DNA of 64,000 bases from Coriaria nepalensis (lineage: Eukaryota > Streptophyta > Magnoliopsida > Cucurbitales > Coriariaceae): the NCBI GenBank assembly GCA_027186245.1, contig CP114485.1, forward strand, positions 3,472,001 through 3,536,000, in the 5' to 3' direction. The position numbers and the translations under genes were made by a program. Positions 33,947 through 45,300 of this stretch are shown in pieces (positions within the stretch are counted from its first letter, which is position 1; each line of letters opens with the position of its first letter). The notes beneath the pieces were generated by a model that was given only the letters and a program-made list of their open reading frames with translations, was not told where the DNA came from and searched no databases.

Positions 33947-36019
33947 TCAATGAGGAGATATACAAATTTCAGCAACTTTTCGGATCCGTTCAATAACAAC
34001 AGGCACATCCTCTAAACCAAGAGTAGTGAAACAACACCTGAACCAACCTGGTTCTATGCAATGGCAGGCAGATCCCGGAGTTACATTAATTTTCATAACA
34101 TCCAATAGCTTCTCCCACAATTCAAGCTCTCCTTTCTCATTATAAGATCGGATCAGCTTACTCATATCGACCCAACAGTAAAAACCTGCACTACTCTTCG
34201 CACACTTGATTCCTAACCCTTCTAAACCACCCACAAACACCTCATACATTTCCCTTATCCTCGTTCTGCTAGTCTCCAAGTATTCCTCAACAAATTTTTT
34301 ATCAGAAAGCATTGAAATTACAATTTTCTGGGTTGGAGTAGAAATCGGAGAAAATCTGGTCAGCCTTTTAGCTGCAGCTAAAACAGTCTCGTTATGGGAA
34401 TAGATGACCCCAACTCGAAGACCTGGAAGAGAGAGATCTTTTGACAGACCATAAACCAAATGAACTCTGTTCCTGTCGAATTCTTCTGATTCTAAAATTT
34501 CAGACATGCTTACAAATTCCTCCTCGTCTCCATAAATTGACCCGGCAAATATTTCATCACAAATGACATGAATGTTCTTCTCTTGGGCGAAGTCTAAGAT
34601 ACTACACAATGTTTCTCGAGGCAATATGTTCCCTACAGGATTTGTTGGGTTAGAGATGAGAATTCCTCGGACTTTGACCCCTCGTTTTCTTGCCTGATTG
34701 AATGCTTGTTCTAAAACAGTAATGTTTAGAATAAAGTTGTCTGTGCTCCGACACTGAACTGGAATTAAGTCCACTCCATTTCTCCATCTGACATCCCTGT
34801 CGAAACTGCATTGTTTTTTCCAGTTTGGCACCACGAAACATCAGTTTGCTTGTCCATCCCAAATGAATATTCAGTTTATGTAACGGAAAATCACAGTTTT
34901 CAAAGAGCTAGTTTTACCTAAAATCAGCTATGACAATAAGCTGAATGCAACCCCTAAAGTCACTAAAGTGGTAAATTGGTCTGGTCAAAATTACACAAAA
35001 CTTGAGTTTCTACTAGAGTAAAAACAAAAGAATATTAAGAATTACCCGGGATAGTAAGGTGTTGGAACAAGAAATGCATTTCCATGATCTGCTAAGCAGA
35101 AGGATAGTATTTCAATAGCCGGGGTTGCACCTGATGTTAACACCATTTGTGACGGGTCAAAAGCAGACCCTCTTCCCATCACTTGGGACATGAAACCTGC
35201 CATTGCCTAGAAAAATTTGGAATTTGTCTTAGGATATAGCACTTGAGAGTTGAGATACAATCAAAGAAGTCACTACCAAATAGCATTAGGAGCAGAAAGA
35301 AAGAAAGAAAAAAGATATATACAAGGTGAAGATGTACATTTCTTACCATTTTCAATTCAATGGATCCATCAAACGGCTGGTAACTGACAATACCACTAAT
35401 ACCCAAATCTCCACTGTTGGTTCCAATCATAGAATGCGTAAGATTCTCCGAAACCCATTTCTCAAGCAAGTCGTAGCACAGCTTCAGCAACACAAAAAAA
35501 AAAAAAAAAAACCCAAATGAAAAATTGAAAACCTGAATTCAAGAACTAAGAGATCAGAGGAAAAAGAGATACCCTGTTTTCAGACAAACCCAGCTGAATA
35601 ATCCCATTTGGATTATCCAACATATCGTACGAATCCTCCGAAACTCGATCCAACCCAATATAATACGGTGAGTCATTAGGTTTTGCAATCGAGCTAGCCC
35701 GAGAAGAGACCTGGACCCGACCCATGGAGGCACGAGTCGATAAATTGGATCGGGAAGAGGAGCGGTGGAGGTGGGCGTCAAGATTAGCAGAGGAGTGAGA
35801 AGGGGAGGGAGGGTTGGAGGAGGAAGAGGGGTTTCTAGAACGGTGTCGCTTGAGGTAGAGTTGAAGGAAGTAGAAGAGACCGCATGGAATGAGAGAGCCG
35901 AGGAGAAGACCTCCTCGGCCTTGGACCACGCCTTGTAGAGGCACGATGAGCCTCATGCCTGTCGCTACGGTGGGCTTGGAAGGTTCAGGTTCCGGTTGTT
36001 TTGATTCGGGCTGGGTCAT
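33947..36019 (-). CDS. ACS10/12: ACS10/ACS12-type aminotransferase (ACC synthase-like)
   Basis: Four exons on the minus strand: 36019-35573, 35481-35347, 35206-35046 and 34805-33947, joining to 533 aa. The N-terminus is longer than in true ACC synthases: [20 protein letters not shown], then a membrane-like [14 protein letters not shown] (residues about 42-55) and a Ser-rich linker. The PLP fold-type I core shows GLSENR (GLAENQ in true ACS), [37 protein letters not shown] with the PLP Lys near residue 370, and PGWFRCCF with the carboxylate-binding Arg. Arabidopsis ACS10 and ACS12 do not make ACC and act as amino-acid aminotransferases, so this gene probably does not supply ethylene precursor. 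Neighbours favour ACS12 (At5g51690, from memory). Confidence 0.92.
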
Positions 36020-36449
36020 GGAGGTTGGCGGGCTGACCCGCCGGTGAAAAGACGAGAATGAAGGAAGAAGAAGAAGGTTTGGTCGAGGGCGGGAGGTGAG
36101 GTTGCTATATGGTAATGGCGCTTTGTTGTGAAGGATTGAAATTTTGTGGGAGTTATCGAATATTATTAGATCAGAAAGGTCCGGTTTTTATTTATTTATT
36201 TTTACAATATTTTATTCTTTCTAGTTTCTTTGGTGGACTATTATCGATCAACATCTACCATGCTCACAACATTTGACAGCTCATACATTTAATTAAATTA
36301 TTTACGTCTTTAGGTCATACAAGAGCCATAGTAAACACACACGCCTTCAATTTCATCTCTCAATCACTTTTTTGTGGCCACTCTTTCTTTTTTAGATAGT
36401 ATGCTTCTAAAACTATGTTTAACTTAAGATATTCCTACAAGCCACCAAG
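36020..36449. other. Spacer, ACS-like 5' flank to tRNA
   Basis: About 430 bp without a gene. The left end is the 5' flank of the minus-strand aminotransferase; the right end carries the upstream region of tRNA-Asp, including a CCACCAA-type word. Confidence 0.5.
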
Positions 36450-36521
36450 GTCGTTGTAGTATAGTGGTAAGTATTCCCGCCTGTCACGCGGGTGACCCGG
36501 GTTCGATCCCCGGCAACGGCG
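36450..36521 (+). tRNA. tRNA-Asp (GTC)
   Basis: A 72-nt cloverleaf. The acceptor stem GTCGTTG (36450-36456) pairs with CAACGGC (36514-36520) with one G-U pair, followed by discriminator G. The anticodon stem CCCGC/GCGGG encloses loop CTGTCAC with anticodon GTC at 36483-36485. The T arm contains GGTTCGATCCC. Internal A and B boxes are intact, there is no intron, and a T7 run at 36524-36530 serves as Pol III terminator. CCA is not encoded, as usual in eukaryotes. Confidence 0.97.
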
Positions 36522-36676
36522 TATTTTTTTCATTTTCAACTTTTTTATTTTTTATTTTATTTTATTTTATTTTATTTTTCCTTCTGGCGTCGACCGCTAA
36601 ATGGGCTTACTCTGTAGGCCCACATGTTCAGTCTGGGCTAAGGAGCATATACTGTTAGACAGATTCGGAAAATCTC

Positions 36677-36684
36677 CACGTGTC
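36677..36684 (+). promoter_or_regulatory. G-box/ABRE upstream of NEET
   Basis: CACGTGTC, the ABA-response/G-box core, 170 bp upstream of the NEET ATG. A related ACACGT word follows near 36738. Function is inferred from sequence alone. Confidence 0.35.
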
Positions 36685-36847
36685 GACAAACGGCTTCATC
36701 CAATTTCCTCGCAGCCGAACACAAGCGAGCTTACCACACGTTCATCACCGCCTACCCACACAGCCCACTCCCTTTCAGCTATCCTGTTCCTCCCCACACC
36801 ATCAATTCATAGAGAGTGAAAGACAGACCAGCACTAGACCCTTCCGA

Positions 36848-38344
36848 ATGGCGTCAATTTTAACCACGATAGATTCAGTGTTTACCTGCAGAAGCTTGTC
36901 CATGGCGGGATTAAAGCCGATTCAAAGCAGGGGAGGAAGAATCAACGGTGGATCCGATGTCAAGCTCTCTTTCGGTGCGGTTGGTAGCTCGAGGCAGATT
37001 CAGCGGCAGAGGCGCATGGTTGTCGTAAGAGCTGAGGGTGAAACAATCAACCCTGCTATCAGGAAGACGGAAGAGAAAGTGGTGGATTCCGTCGTCGTCA
37101 CTGAACTCTCTAAGCCCCTTACTGCCTATTGCAGGTGCTCGTTCTTAGTTGACTCCTTTGATTGCCTTCTTTAATATACGTTCGTTTTGATTTTACATGT
37201 TAAACGTATTCATCTGTTTGACTATGATGCTAGTAAGTTTATAAGGAACTGCTAGGTGTAAGGGAGCTCGTTATGGTGCCTAAATGTGTTAGTAGAAGAG
37301 AGAAATTTTCAAAATTCAGATTTTTCCTCCATGGTCTGTTAGTTCTGAACTTCTGATGATCGATATTTTTCTGTCAGATGAGAGAGATATCATTTGTTTT
37401 GTGGAGTAATTTTTCTGTTCCTTCGATGAGGGATCATAGAATTCAGATTGACTAAGGGACAGTAGAAGAAGAGTAGGAGGTATTTGAATCTTTTTGAGAA
37501 GCCTTGGAGTGAAAATTTGGTGAGGGAAGAGAGAGTGGGAGTGAGAACACTGGAGAAAGAACGTATTTTTCTGTACAAATGAGCAATAATTGTCGTCACT
37601 GTACTCGGGCTTCTCTTGAACAAGAAATTTATTTGTTCAATCTTTATCTCGCTGTGCTGTACAATATACCCCCAATTTTGTTTCCAAGTAATCTAATTTG
37701 GGTCTGCCTTGGAATTGAGTCTGCTGTCTTTAATCTACTCTGTCGAGCCACCCTAGCTTGTGCAACGACACTGTTTCTTAGGTTTGCAAGTTTACATATC
37801 ACAACTGGATTTCTCTACTAGGAAGCATAAGCAACAGATCAATCTAATTTTCTTATTGGGTCATTTTGTTCTCAAGTAAGTTTCATTTTCTGGAGAAGGG
37901 GTTCAATGTTCCCGTGCCGTATTTCATTTGGAGCCTTCCTTGTTCGAGATTTATACGAATTTGTTGACTGATTGATTAGTTTCAATCATGAAATAATCTA
38001 TAAAAGCAAAAATCACAGCAGATATTTGTAGCTAGCTATCTTCTAGTATACTTCAAAAATTTATGTCATACATGTTCTAATTACATGAAGGTCCTCCGCT
38101 TTGCTGCTATAGTGCTATGCCCTCCCTACTTGCTTGATTGCATCCCTCTTGCATAATTTTTCAGGCTGTTCCATAAAATCATACCTTTTTATTAATTTTT
38201 TTTTCTACCTAGTGTAAATTAAGATTTTGTGGGGCATATAGGTGCTGGAGGTCAGGCACATTCCCTCTGTGCGATGGAAGTCATGTAAAGCACAACAAGG
38301 CCAATGGTGATAACGTTGGTCCTTTACTCTTGAAGAAGCAGTGA
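36848..38344 (+). CDS. NEET: Chloroplast/mitochondrial NEET 2Fe-2S protein (CDGSH domain)
   Basis: Two exons, 36848-37134 and 38242-38344, spliced inside the Arg codon of YCRCW; 129 aa. The N-terminal ~60 residues are basic and Ser-rich, consistent with an organelle transit peptide. The mature part has [26 protein letters not shown] and the cluster-binding [16 protein letters not shown], with the three Cys and one His ligands all present, ending LLLKKQ. Plant NEET transfers Fe-S clusters and iron and affects senescence and ROS levels. The open frame runs upstream to a GTG at 36680, but the first ATG in frame is 36848 and gives the expected transit peptide. The single intron is 1.1 kb. Confidence 0.97.
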
Positions 38345-39126
38345 TTACAGCTTGGTTCTCATTTACTTTTGTCTAAACTGCTCTGTTTTTCCGTGTTAAA
38401 ACTTCCAAACTCATTATCAAAATGTCCAAATTTACTTGTAATTCACTCTTTCTCGTTTATTAGTTATTATTATATCTAGTTTCCTATTAAGTAATCAGTA
38501 TCGCTTCTTCACAGTTGTATGTGAGAAAATGTTTGTTTGCAACTGAACTCATCAACTAAAGAGTCTCCACCACTTTTAACTATAACTTATAAAAACAATT
38601 AAATCCCAAGTTTAAGCTATGGCTGAGCAGACCTGACCGAAACATGGCTGGCCGGTCGGGTTTCGATCAGTTCGTTCGTGTTTGGAAGCCTCAGATGATC
38701 CGGGTCGGTTGGGTGGGTTTTAGTATCCCGAAGCGTGGTCTTATACCAATGCTTGCGTATACACTAATTTAACTCATTATAATACCTTCCATTTTATGGG
38801 TACAAGTTCCCATAGTTTATGTGACTATATAAAAATGTAAAACCAATTAATTAACCATATGATGTGCGTTAATTATAAGCAGAACCACGACGTGCATCTA
38901 AGTAATCATCATACTTCCCCCCTCGATGTATGCTAACTTCTCTCCACTAACCAAAAGTCAGCTCCTAGGACTCCTCTACTTGTAAATATCAAAATCGCAT
39001 CTGTCGGCAAAAATAAAATACAAATCCCACAAATTCACTATTCCATCACACGTAATTATGTTTTACATTTTAATAATTATAACTCTCAAATTGAATGAAC
39101 TCATGAATCAACTGCTACAAGACCGA
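38345..39126. other. Spacer between convergent NEET and GT47 genes
   Basis: About 780 bp holding the two 3' flanks. A GC-richer patch (38630-38730) contains repeated CGGGT/GGTCGG words but no recognisable gene. Confidence 0.5.
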
Positions 39127-40551
39127 TTAAGCTGTAATTGCTTGTTCCTTAAACCTTTTCAAAACCCTTTCTACTGAAATATCAAAAGCGTCCCTAGTAC
39201 TTCTTAATCCCTCTTTCGCATATATCAATTTCGGTATCGTCTCGATCACTTTCTCTCTCATCCTCCTCAGTTCCTCTCGCGTATAGTTTGCCAACACGTG
39301 TCTAATCGACCTCCCGTTTCTCACCTCCTTATGGTCAATGAAAACCGAGTAACTCGCCGGTTCGCCCGGCAAGAACCACTCGTACTGACCATAAGCGGTC
39401 CGCTTCCAAAACAGAACCGGTATCGAACCGGCCAACATGCAATCGAATACCGACTTCCTCGTGTGCGAGTCCCCTCTCGGCTGCAAACAGAAATCTGAGT
39501 TCAAAAACGTCTCCATAATCGATGACTCGCCGTTGACACACCGAGTTCCCGTACAGTTCACGACACGGCACGAGCCCCGCTCTCTCACGCACTGGCTCAG
39601 TAACACGCCCCTGAAATCGTTCCTGATCTTGCGACGCGTCCCTCCGGCGAAGCAGAACAGCGTCTCACGTTTATGCGCGCGGACGAAATTCTGCCACCTG
39701 ATTACGTCAGCATCTGATCGAGGGTGGAATCCTGTGGGGTAAGGTACACCGATATCAAGTGGGTCCCATGGGTACCGCTCGATTATCAGCCGTGTGATGT
39801 TTTGCATTCCCGGCATGAGGAGATATCGCGATCCCCAATCGTCCTCTCCCCACCGTCGAAAAGCCCACGTGATCCGGCCCAGTGTGGTGAAGTGATCTGA
39901 ACCGTACGACCTGTTCCAGTAAGGTTGATATTGGACCCACTTGAGCAACAGTGCGCAGTCCTTGTCACGATCATCTGCTGTGTAATTGGTCTTGAGATAT
40001 CTTCCAACTGCGAGTGCAGCGTAAAATGGTATATAGAAAGCCGTAGCTGATTCCGGCTCGTAAGTCCTACAGGTATGTCTAAGAATCCTATTGTGAAAGA
40101 TTGGTTCCAACATGGTCTGCTCCGTCCAGTACCATGCCGGAACTAGATTATCCGGAACCAATCCGGTCAACTCCATTGCTCTCCGGCCGAACCCACCGTT
40201 CTTCACCATGTCGCACCAGGAGTGATACGGGTCCAATGAGTCGCATTTATCTAACAAGTCCTTGTTGAACATGGCGGGAAGGTCATAGACGTACACGTGG
40301 CCGGAGCTACATGGTTGATGGTGGTCGTCGATGAGGTTGGAGGGTGGTGGTGGTGGTGGAGTACTGGACAGGTGTCGGTGGAGGGTTGACCAAATGGTGG
40401 AGGAGAAGAGGAAGATTTGGAGAAGAAGAATGGTTGACAGTATGATCCATGAGGAAAAAGAAAAGGAGCTGAAAAATGCTTTTGTGATTTCTTTGAGGAA
40501 GTTGATGGGTTTTTTGGGAGATGGAGGGAGCATTGTAGGGCTGCTTTTCAT
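39127..40551 (-). CDS. GT47 (exostosin-like) xyloglucan galactosyltransferase-like protein
   Basis: Intronless, 474 aa, type II membrane topology: a cytosolic tail, then a hydrophobic anchor (about residues 34-52), a short Pro-rich stem and a large Golgi-lumenal exostosin domain. Landmarks: GHVYVYDLPAMFN, WYWTEQTMLEPIFHNR, ATAFYIPFYAALAVGRYL, FTTLGRITWAFRR, VPYPTGFHP, LFCFAGGTRRKIRNDFRG, SDFCLQPRGDSHTRKSVFDC and GSIPVLFW. These fit GT47 clade A, the MUR3/XLT2 group that adds galactose to xyloglucan side chains; donor and site cannot be read from sequence. Adjacency to RH7 matches the Arabidopsis pair RH7 (At5g62190) and XLT2 (At5g62220), recalled from memory, so XLT2 is the best guess. XUT1-like galacturonosyltransferase is the alternative. 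Confidence 0.9.
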   Translation of the reverse strand: MKSSPTMLPPSPKKPINFLKEITKAFFSSFSFSSWIILSTILLLQIFLFSSTIWSTLHRHLSSTPPPPPPSNLIDDHHQPCSSGHVYVYDLPAMFNKDLLDKCDSLDPYHSWCDMVKNGGFGRRAMELTGLVPDNLVPAWYWTEQTMLEPIFHNRILRHTCRTYEPESATAFYIPFYAALAVGRYLKTNYTADDRDKDCALLLKWVQYQPYWNRSYGSDHFTTLGRITWAFRRWGEDDWGSRYLLMPGMQNITRLIIERYPWDPLDIGVPYPTGFHPRSDADVIRWQNFVRAHKRETLFCFAGGTRRKIRNDFRGVLLSQCVRERGSCRVVNCTGTRCVNGESSIMETFLNSDFCLQPRGDSHTRKSVFDCMLAGSIPVLFWKRTAYGQYEWFLPGEPASYSVFIDHKEVRNGRSIRHVLANYTREELRRMREKVIETIPKLIYAKEGLRSTRDAFDISVERVLKRFKEQAITA

Positions 40552-41316
40552 GCTTCTTGAGCTTAGTTTCTATGTACTGTTTTAGATTTTAGAGAGAGAA
40601 AGCAAGTGATGAGAATGAGAAGTTTATATAAATAGGCAAATGATAAATAACCTTAAATGCTACATATACTTTTCTCAATATACTTTTTTCAAAATTTTTT
40701 TATTTACTATCACTTTATTATTTTTTTTATATTTGTGACCCTAAAAACGTATATTTTCTTCCCCTAATTTTTTCATTTTACATTTTAAACCCCTCATTTT
40801 GCATTTTACATTTTACATTTTACATTTTACATTTTACATTTTACATTTTACATTTTACATTTTACATTTTTCATTACTGGAGCTTGAGGGATTTATGTAA
40901 AATGAAAAAATTTAGGGAAATAAATATAATTTTTTATCATCATAAATATAAAAAATGATAAATTCTGAGTAAATAAAAAATTTTAAAATGTGATAATAGT
41001 TTATGGGAGTTATTTATAAAAGATGATAGTTTAGGGGGTGATCATTGCATTAGTTTTAATTCAATAAATTAAAAAATATGTAAAATAATATATAAAAAAG
41101 TGAGTTCATATAACATATCTCATATATATATATTTATAAATTATGTATTAATTTTTTTATACTAATTTTTGGACTATCAACCTGTCGTTCTCTTATAATA
41201 TCATGCTTGCTTGCTCTATCAAGAATCCATCTTATCAGTAATCTCACCTCTGACATTATGAATCATGCAGTAATATTTTGGTCTTCCAAGTATTTGTATT
41301 TCAATAAGTCGTAAGT
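40552..41316. other. AT-rich spacer with heptamer satellite
   Basis: The 5' flank of the GT47 gene followed by AT-rich DNA. Apart from the tandem heptamer at 40802-40870, nothing is recognised. Confidence 0.5.
40802..40870. repeat. (CATTTTA)n heptanucleotide tandem repeat
   Basis: Almost ten near-perfect copies of CATTTTA. It is not the plant telomere unit (CCCTAAA/TTTAGGG). Confidence 0.92.
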
Positions 41317-41756
41317 ATGTTTTGGTTTAATAATGTATTTCAACAAGCGAGTATTGTTGTCATCAAGAGGAAGAAGATTTCAGTTGCTCTTATTCTGATC
41401 ATGCTTTGTAAGTTGGTTGTATGTGGAGAGGTGTCTGATTATTACGCACTTGCTTTACATTGTCCTTATACTTTATGTATCCTCGGAAGTGACTCAAACA
41501 TTGAAATAACTGTGTCATAAGGAATTTCAGAATTAATTCATTCACACCTCGTATGCATGGTGGAACACCGTATCCATGCAGAAATCAACATGTTTTCAGT
41601 ATGAAAGAGCCAGAAGATGATCTAAGATTCTTCATCGTTGGTTATATTTTGTATCATATGCTTCATAATTTCTCCCTCTACGTAGATGAAGCATTGGAAT
41701 TTCACTCTGAGCTTAGAACCGTTTTGGTCAAACCTCGAAAAAGACATTATAAATAA
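41317..41756 (+). pseudogene. Probable RNase T2-like relic with a frameshift
   Basis: The first frame encodes a hydrophobic, signal-like stretch (VALILIMLCKLVVCGE) followed by DYYALALHCPYTLC, which lines up with the LRWPNAYC start of T2 RNases. The reading then shifts by one frame at about 41508 to CVIRNFRINSFTPRM, then GGTPYPC. That has the spacing of the T2 CAS I region, and of FKISGFIPR in the T2-like gene at 30274. As there, the CAS I His is missing (Asn here). It ends at a TAA (41754-41756) without CAS II or the C-terminal half. The assignment rests on short motifs, so it is tentative. Confidence 0.45.
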
Positions 41757-42348
41757 TGCATTTGATTGATATACGTGATTGCTATATAAACTTAAAATGA
41801 TTTTCTCTTGAGATGTACTTTTTGAAGAAATGTTTTTATGCATATAATATATAATTATGTAATATTTTTAAATAATATATTAACTAAAAAAGTATAATTT
41901 ATATTTATATTTATATTAAGATATAATACATTACGTGGTTATGTAACATAGCCATACAATCATTCCACCAATATCTATATATATTTATATTTATTTATTT
42001 ATATTTGATTTTATTGGGGCGACGCAAACTGAAAGTGGGCTACGTTTTGGGCCTTAAATATGGCATCTGGAATGAAGACTCCAAACTTAATGCGCCGATT
42101 TCCTGGAGTTCTAATCCAACGGCTGTAGATCAATACGTTTTCGGTGGTTCTAAATGCAACGGTTCAAATTATCTCCACTGATAGATATAAATTTGGAAAG
42201 GCGCAAACCCTAAACTCCTCCTCTTCCATCTCCTGCTTCTGCAACTCACTGCCTACAAACCCCCTGTAGCAGACTAGCAGGAGACATAACCTCCCTCCCG
42301 TTTCCTTCTCTCTCTTAGGTCTTTCGTCTTTACGTCCTGCGAAGCACC
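41757..42348. other. RH7 upstream region
   Basis: AT-rich DNA to about 42010, then a compact promoter-like region with TGGGCT/TGGGCC elements and a telo-box, listed separately. Confidence 0.5.
42036..42212 (+). promoter_or_regulatory. Site II elements and telo-box upstream of RH7
   Basis: TGGGCT at 42036-42041 and TGGGCC at 42048-42053 are site II elements (TCP targets). AAACCCTAA at 42204-42212 is a telo-box. The combination is typical of plant ribosomal-protein and nucleolar genes and fits a nucleolar helicase. Inference from motifs only. Confidence 0.55.
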
Positions 42349-45300
42349 ATGCCTTCAATAGCACTAACTGAAGCATCGATGGAGAAAAAAACGAAGAAGA
42401 CGAAGAAGAGTAAAGACCTGATGGAAACCATGGACACCGCAGACACTGTTAGCAAGAAGAGCAAGAAGCGGAAGGCTTTAGAGGTTGAGGATGATGATGA
42501 AAAGAGTGATACGAGCTCCGAGTTGGGCACTCCTGTGAACTCGAAGGCGAAGGGCTTGGAGGTTGAGGAGAAGAAGAGCAAGAAGACGAAGAAGGTGAAG
42601 GTGTTGGAGTTTGAAGCGGAAGAGGAAGAGGCGGAAAAGGAAAAGAAAGAGGATCCGAATGCGATTTATAGGTTTCGGATCTCTGAGCCGCTGAGAAACA
42701 AGCTCAAGGAAAAGGGTATCGAGGCTTTGTTCCCGATTCAGGCAATGACTTTCGATACTATTTTGGATGGTTCTGATATGGTGGGGCGGGCTCGGACGGG
42801 GCAGGTATAGCTCGCTCTGATATTATTGTTTATTGCATGCTTAAGCTTTTACTTGTATTTGCTTGAGCTGGAAGATTTGAAAGTGCATGATTTAGTTTAG
42901 CTTCCCTGCGTTTCTATTTGCTTGCTTTATGGATTCGCTCCTGATCGAGTCGAGAAAAGTTTGACCCTTAACGCCCTGACAGGCTTGTAGAATTTGTTTC
43001 GTAGTCTTTCTTGTTCTTGTATCTTATTTTGTACCTCCTGCTTTGCTCATATTCAGGGCAAGACACTGGCTTTTGTGTTGCCCATTTTGGAGTCGTTAAC
43101 CAACGGACCTGCAAAAGATTTTCGGAAGACTGGATATGGAAAAGCTCCGAGTGTTTTAGTACTTTTACCGACTAGGGAATTGGCCAAACAGGTATATGAC
43201 GTGAATAATTTTTTCATACCTTTTGTTTCTCAGAAACAATATATTCTGATGGTGTCTGTTTCAATTAGGTACATTCTGACTTCGAATTTTATGGTGGAGC
43301 ATTGGGCTTGGCATCATGTTGTTTGTATGGAGCTGCTCCTTATCAAGCGCAAGAAATCAAATTAAAAAGAGGTGTGGATGTTGTTATTGGAACACCTGGT
43401 CGTATTAAGGTAATCTTGCTATAATTTTAAAAGAGCTTCTTAATTGCTCTCCCTATATTCTGGTAATAAAGAGTGTTCACTGTTGCATTAAATAATTGTT
43501 TCTTCCTATTGAAATTTGACGTAGGATCACATTGAAAGGGGAAACCTTGACTTGAGGTCATTGAAGTTTAGGGTCCTTGATGAAGCTGATGAAATGTTGA
43601 GGATGGGCTTCGTTGAAGATGTTGAACTTATTCTTGGTATGCGGCTCATATCAGCAAATTAGTGTGTTGTATATTGATACCTACAATCCAGTTTTAAAAA
43701 AAAATAAAGGTCTGAAAATAAGACACTAGGGAGGGATAGGGGGGAGGAGGTGTTCTTATTGAGGATAACTGTTGTGAATCACAAGTTCTCTCATTACGTT
43801 TGTTCTCTATTTCTTTCATCTTTATAATACATTACCTGTTTCCTCCTCTTGTTATGTACAGGAAAGGTAGAGGATGTTAATAAAGTTCAGACGCTTCTCT
43901 TTAGTGCAACCTTACCAAGCTGGGTGAAAGAGGTATGTTTCTTTAGCAAGATCATTGTTGTGGCAATATTTTTCTTTCAAAATATTAATCATATCTATAT
44001 TTTGTATTATCAGATTGCTTCTAGGTTCCTTAAACCAAACAAGAAAACAGCTGATCTTGTTGGTAACGAGAAGATGAAGGCCAGTGCCAATGTTAGACAT
44101 ATCACTATCCCCTGTTCTGGTCAAGCAAGACCCCAACTTATCCCAGATATCATTCGTTCTTATAGCAGGTTGGGTTTTATCAGGGACTAAACACTGTTTT
44201 TCATGTTGCTGTGTATGTCCTCTTCAACATTGTTGAATTATGTCATTTAAATTTCTTTCTTATGGTCTTTAAATTTTTTAATCAGCGGGGGTCGTACTAT
44301 TATATTTACTGAGACAAAAGACTCGGCTTCTGCACTTGCTGGAGTGCTTACTGGAGCACGAGCTTTCCATGGGGACATACAGCAGGCTCAACGTGAGGTG
44401 TGACTATTTACCCGTTTGGTTTGATACTTGAGAAATTTCTATCTGCTTTATAATTTATTTTTCATATGGTACATAATGGACTTTCTACCCTTATTTCTTA
44501 TTTTTAATTAGCGGTTTGGTTCTTGTAGGTCACACTTTCTGGGTTCAGGTCAGGAAAGTTTCTGGTATTGGTGGCTACCAATGTGGCGGCACGTGGATTG
44601 GATATTGATGATGTTCAATTAGTTATCCAGGTATGTTCTCATAGTACAATCGATTTTTTTTAACCTCTTTTAGGGAAAAAATATATTTATGTGTTGCTCT
44701 CTGTACTACAGTGTGAACCTCCACGCAGTACTGAAGAGTATATTCATCGTTCTGGCCGCACAGGGAGAGCAGGTACATTAGCAATGACAGTTCTATTTTA
44801 GTTTCAGTTGACTGCAACAAGCTTCTTATAGGCATATTTTTCTTTGTCTAGGAAATACTGGAGTTTCTGTTCTGCTTTATGATCCAAGGAGGGCAAATGT
44901 GGCTGTAATTGAAAGAGAGTCTGGTGTCAAATTTGAACATCTATCTGCTCCTCAACCAGCTGACATTGCGAAAGCAGCTGGAGCTGAGGCTGCTGAATCA
45001 ATAATACAAATCTCTGATAGGTAAAGCTTTCTGTTTAGGCGCTTTCTGTGGGTACATCTTGTTTGAATCTCAAGTTTAGATACTGATCTTCTTTTATACA
45101 GTGTTGTTCCTTCTTTCAAGTCTGCTGCTGAGGAACTATTGAATACGTCAGGTTTATCTGCAGTGGAATTACTTGCCAAAGCACTTGCCAAGGCCTCTGT
45201 GAGTTACTCTCCCCTTCTCCCACACCCAAAACTCCATAAAAATCGTGAATTCTAGTGGTTCCAAATTTGCATTGGTTTGTAGTGTGCTTGGCTCAACGTG

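Noticed and set aside
36464..36658. 64-codon frame across the tRNA gene
   Set aside because: It is read through tRNA-Asp and its T-run terminator; not a protein gene.
41317..41520. Stand-alone small secreted peptide gene
   Set aside because: The hydrophobic start plus DYYALALHCPYTLC is better explained as the first part of a broken T2 RNase-like copy continuing one frame over.
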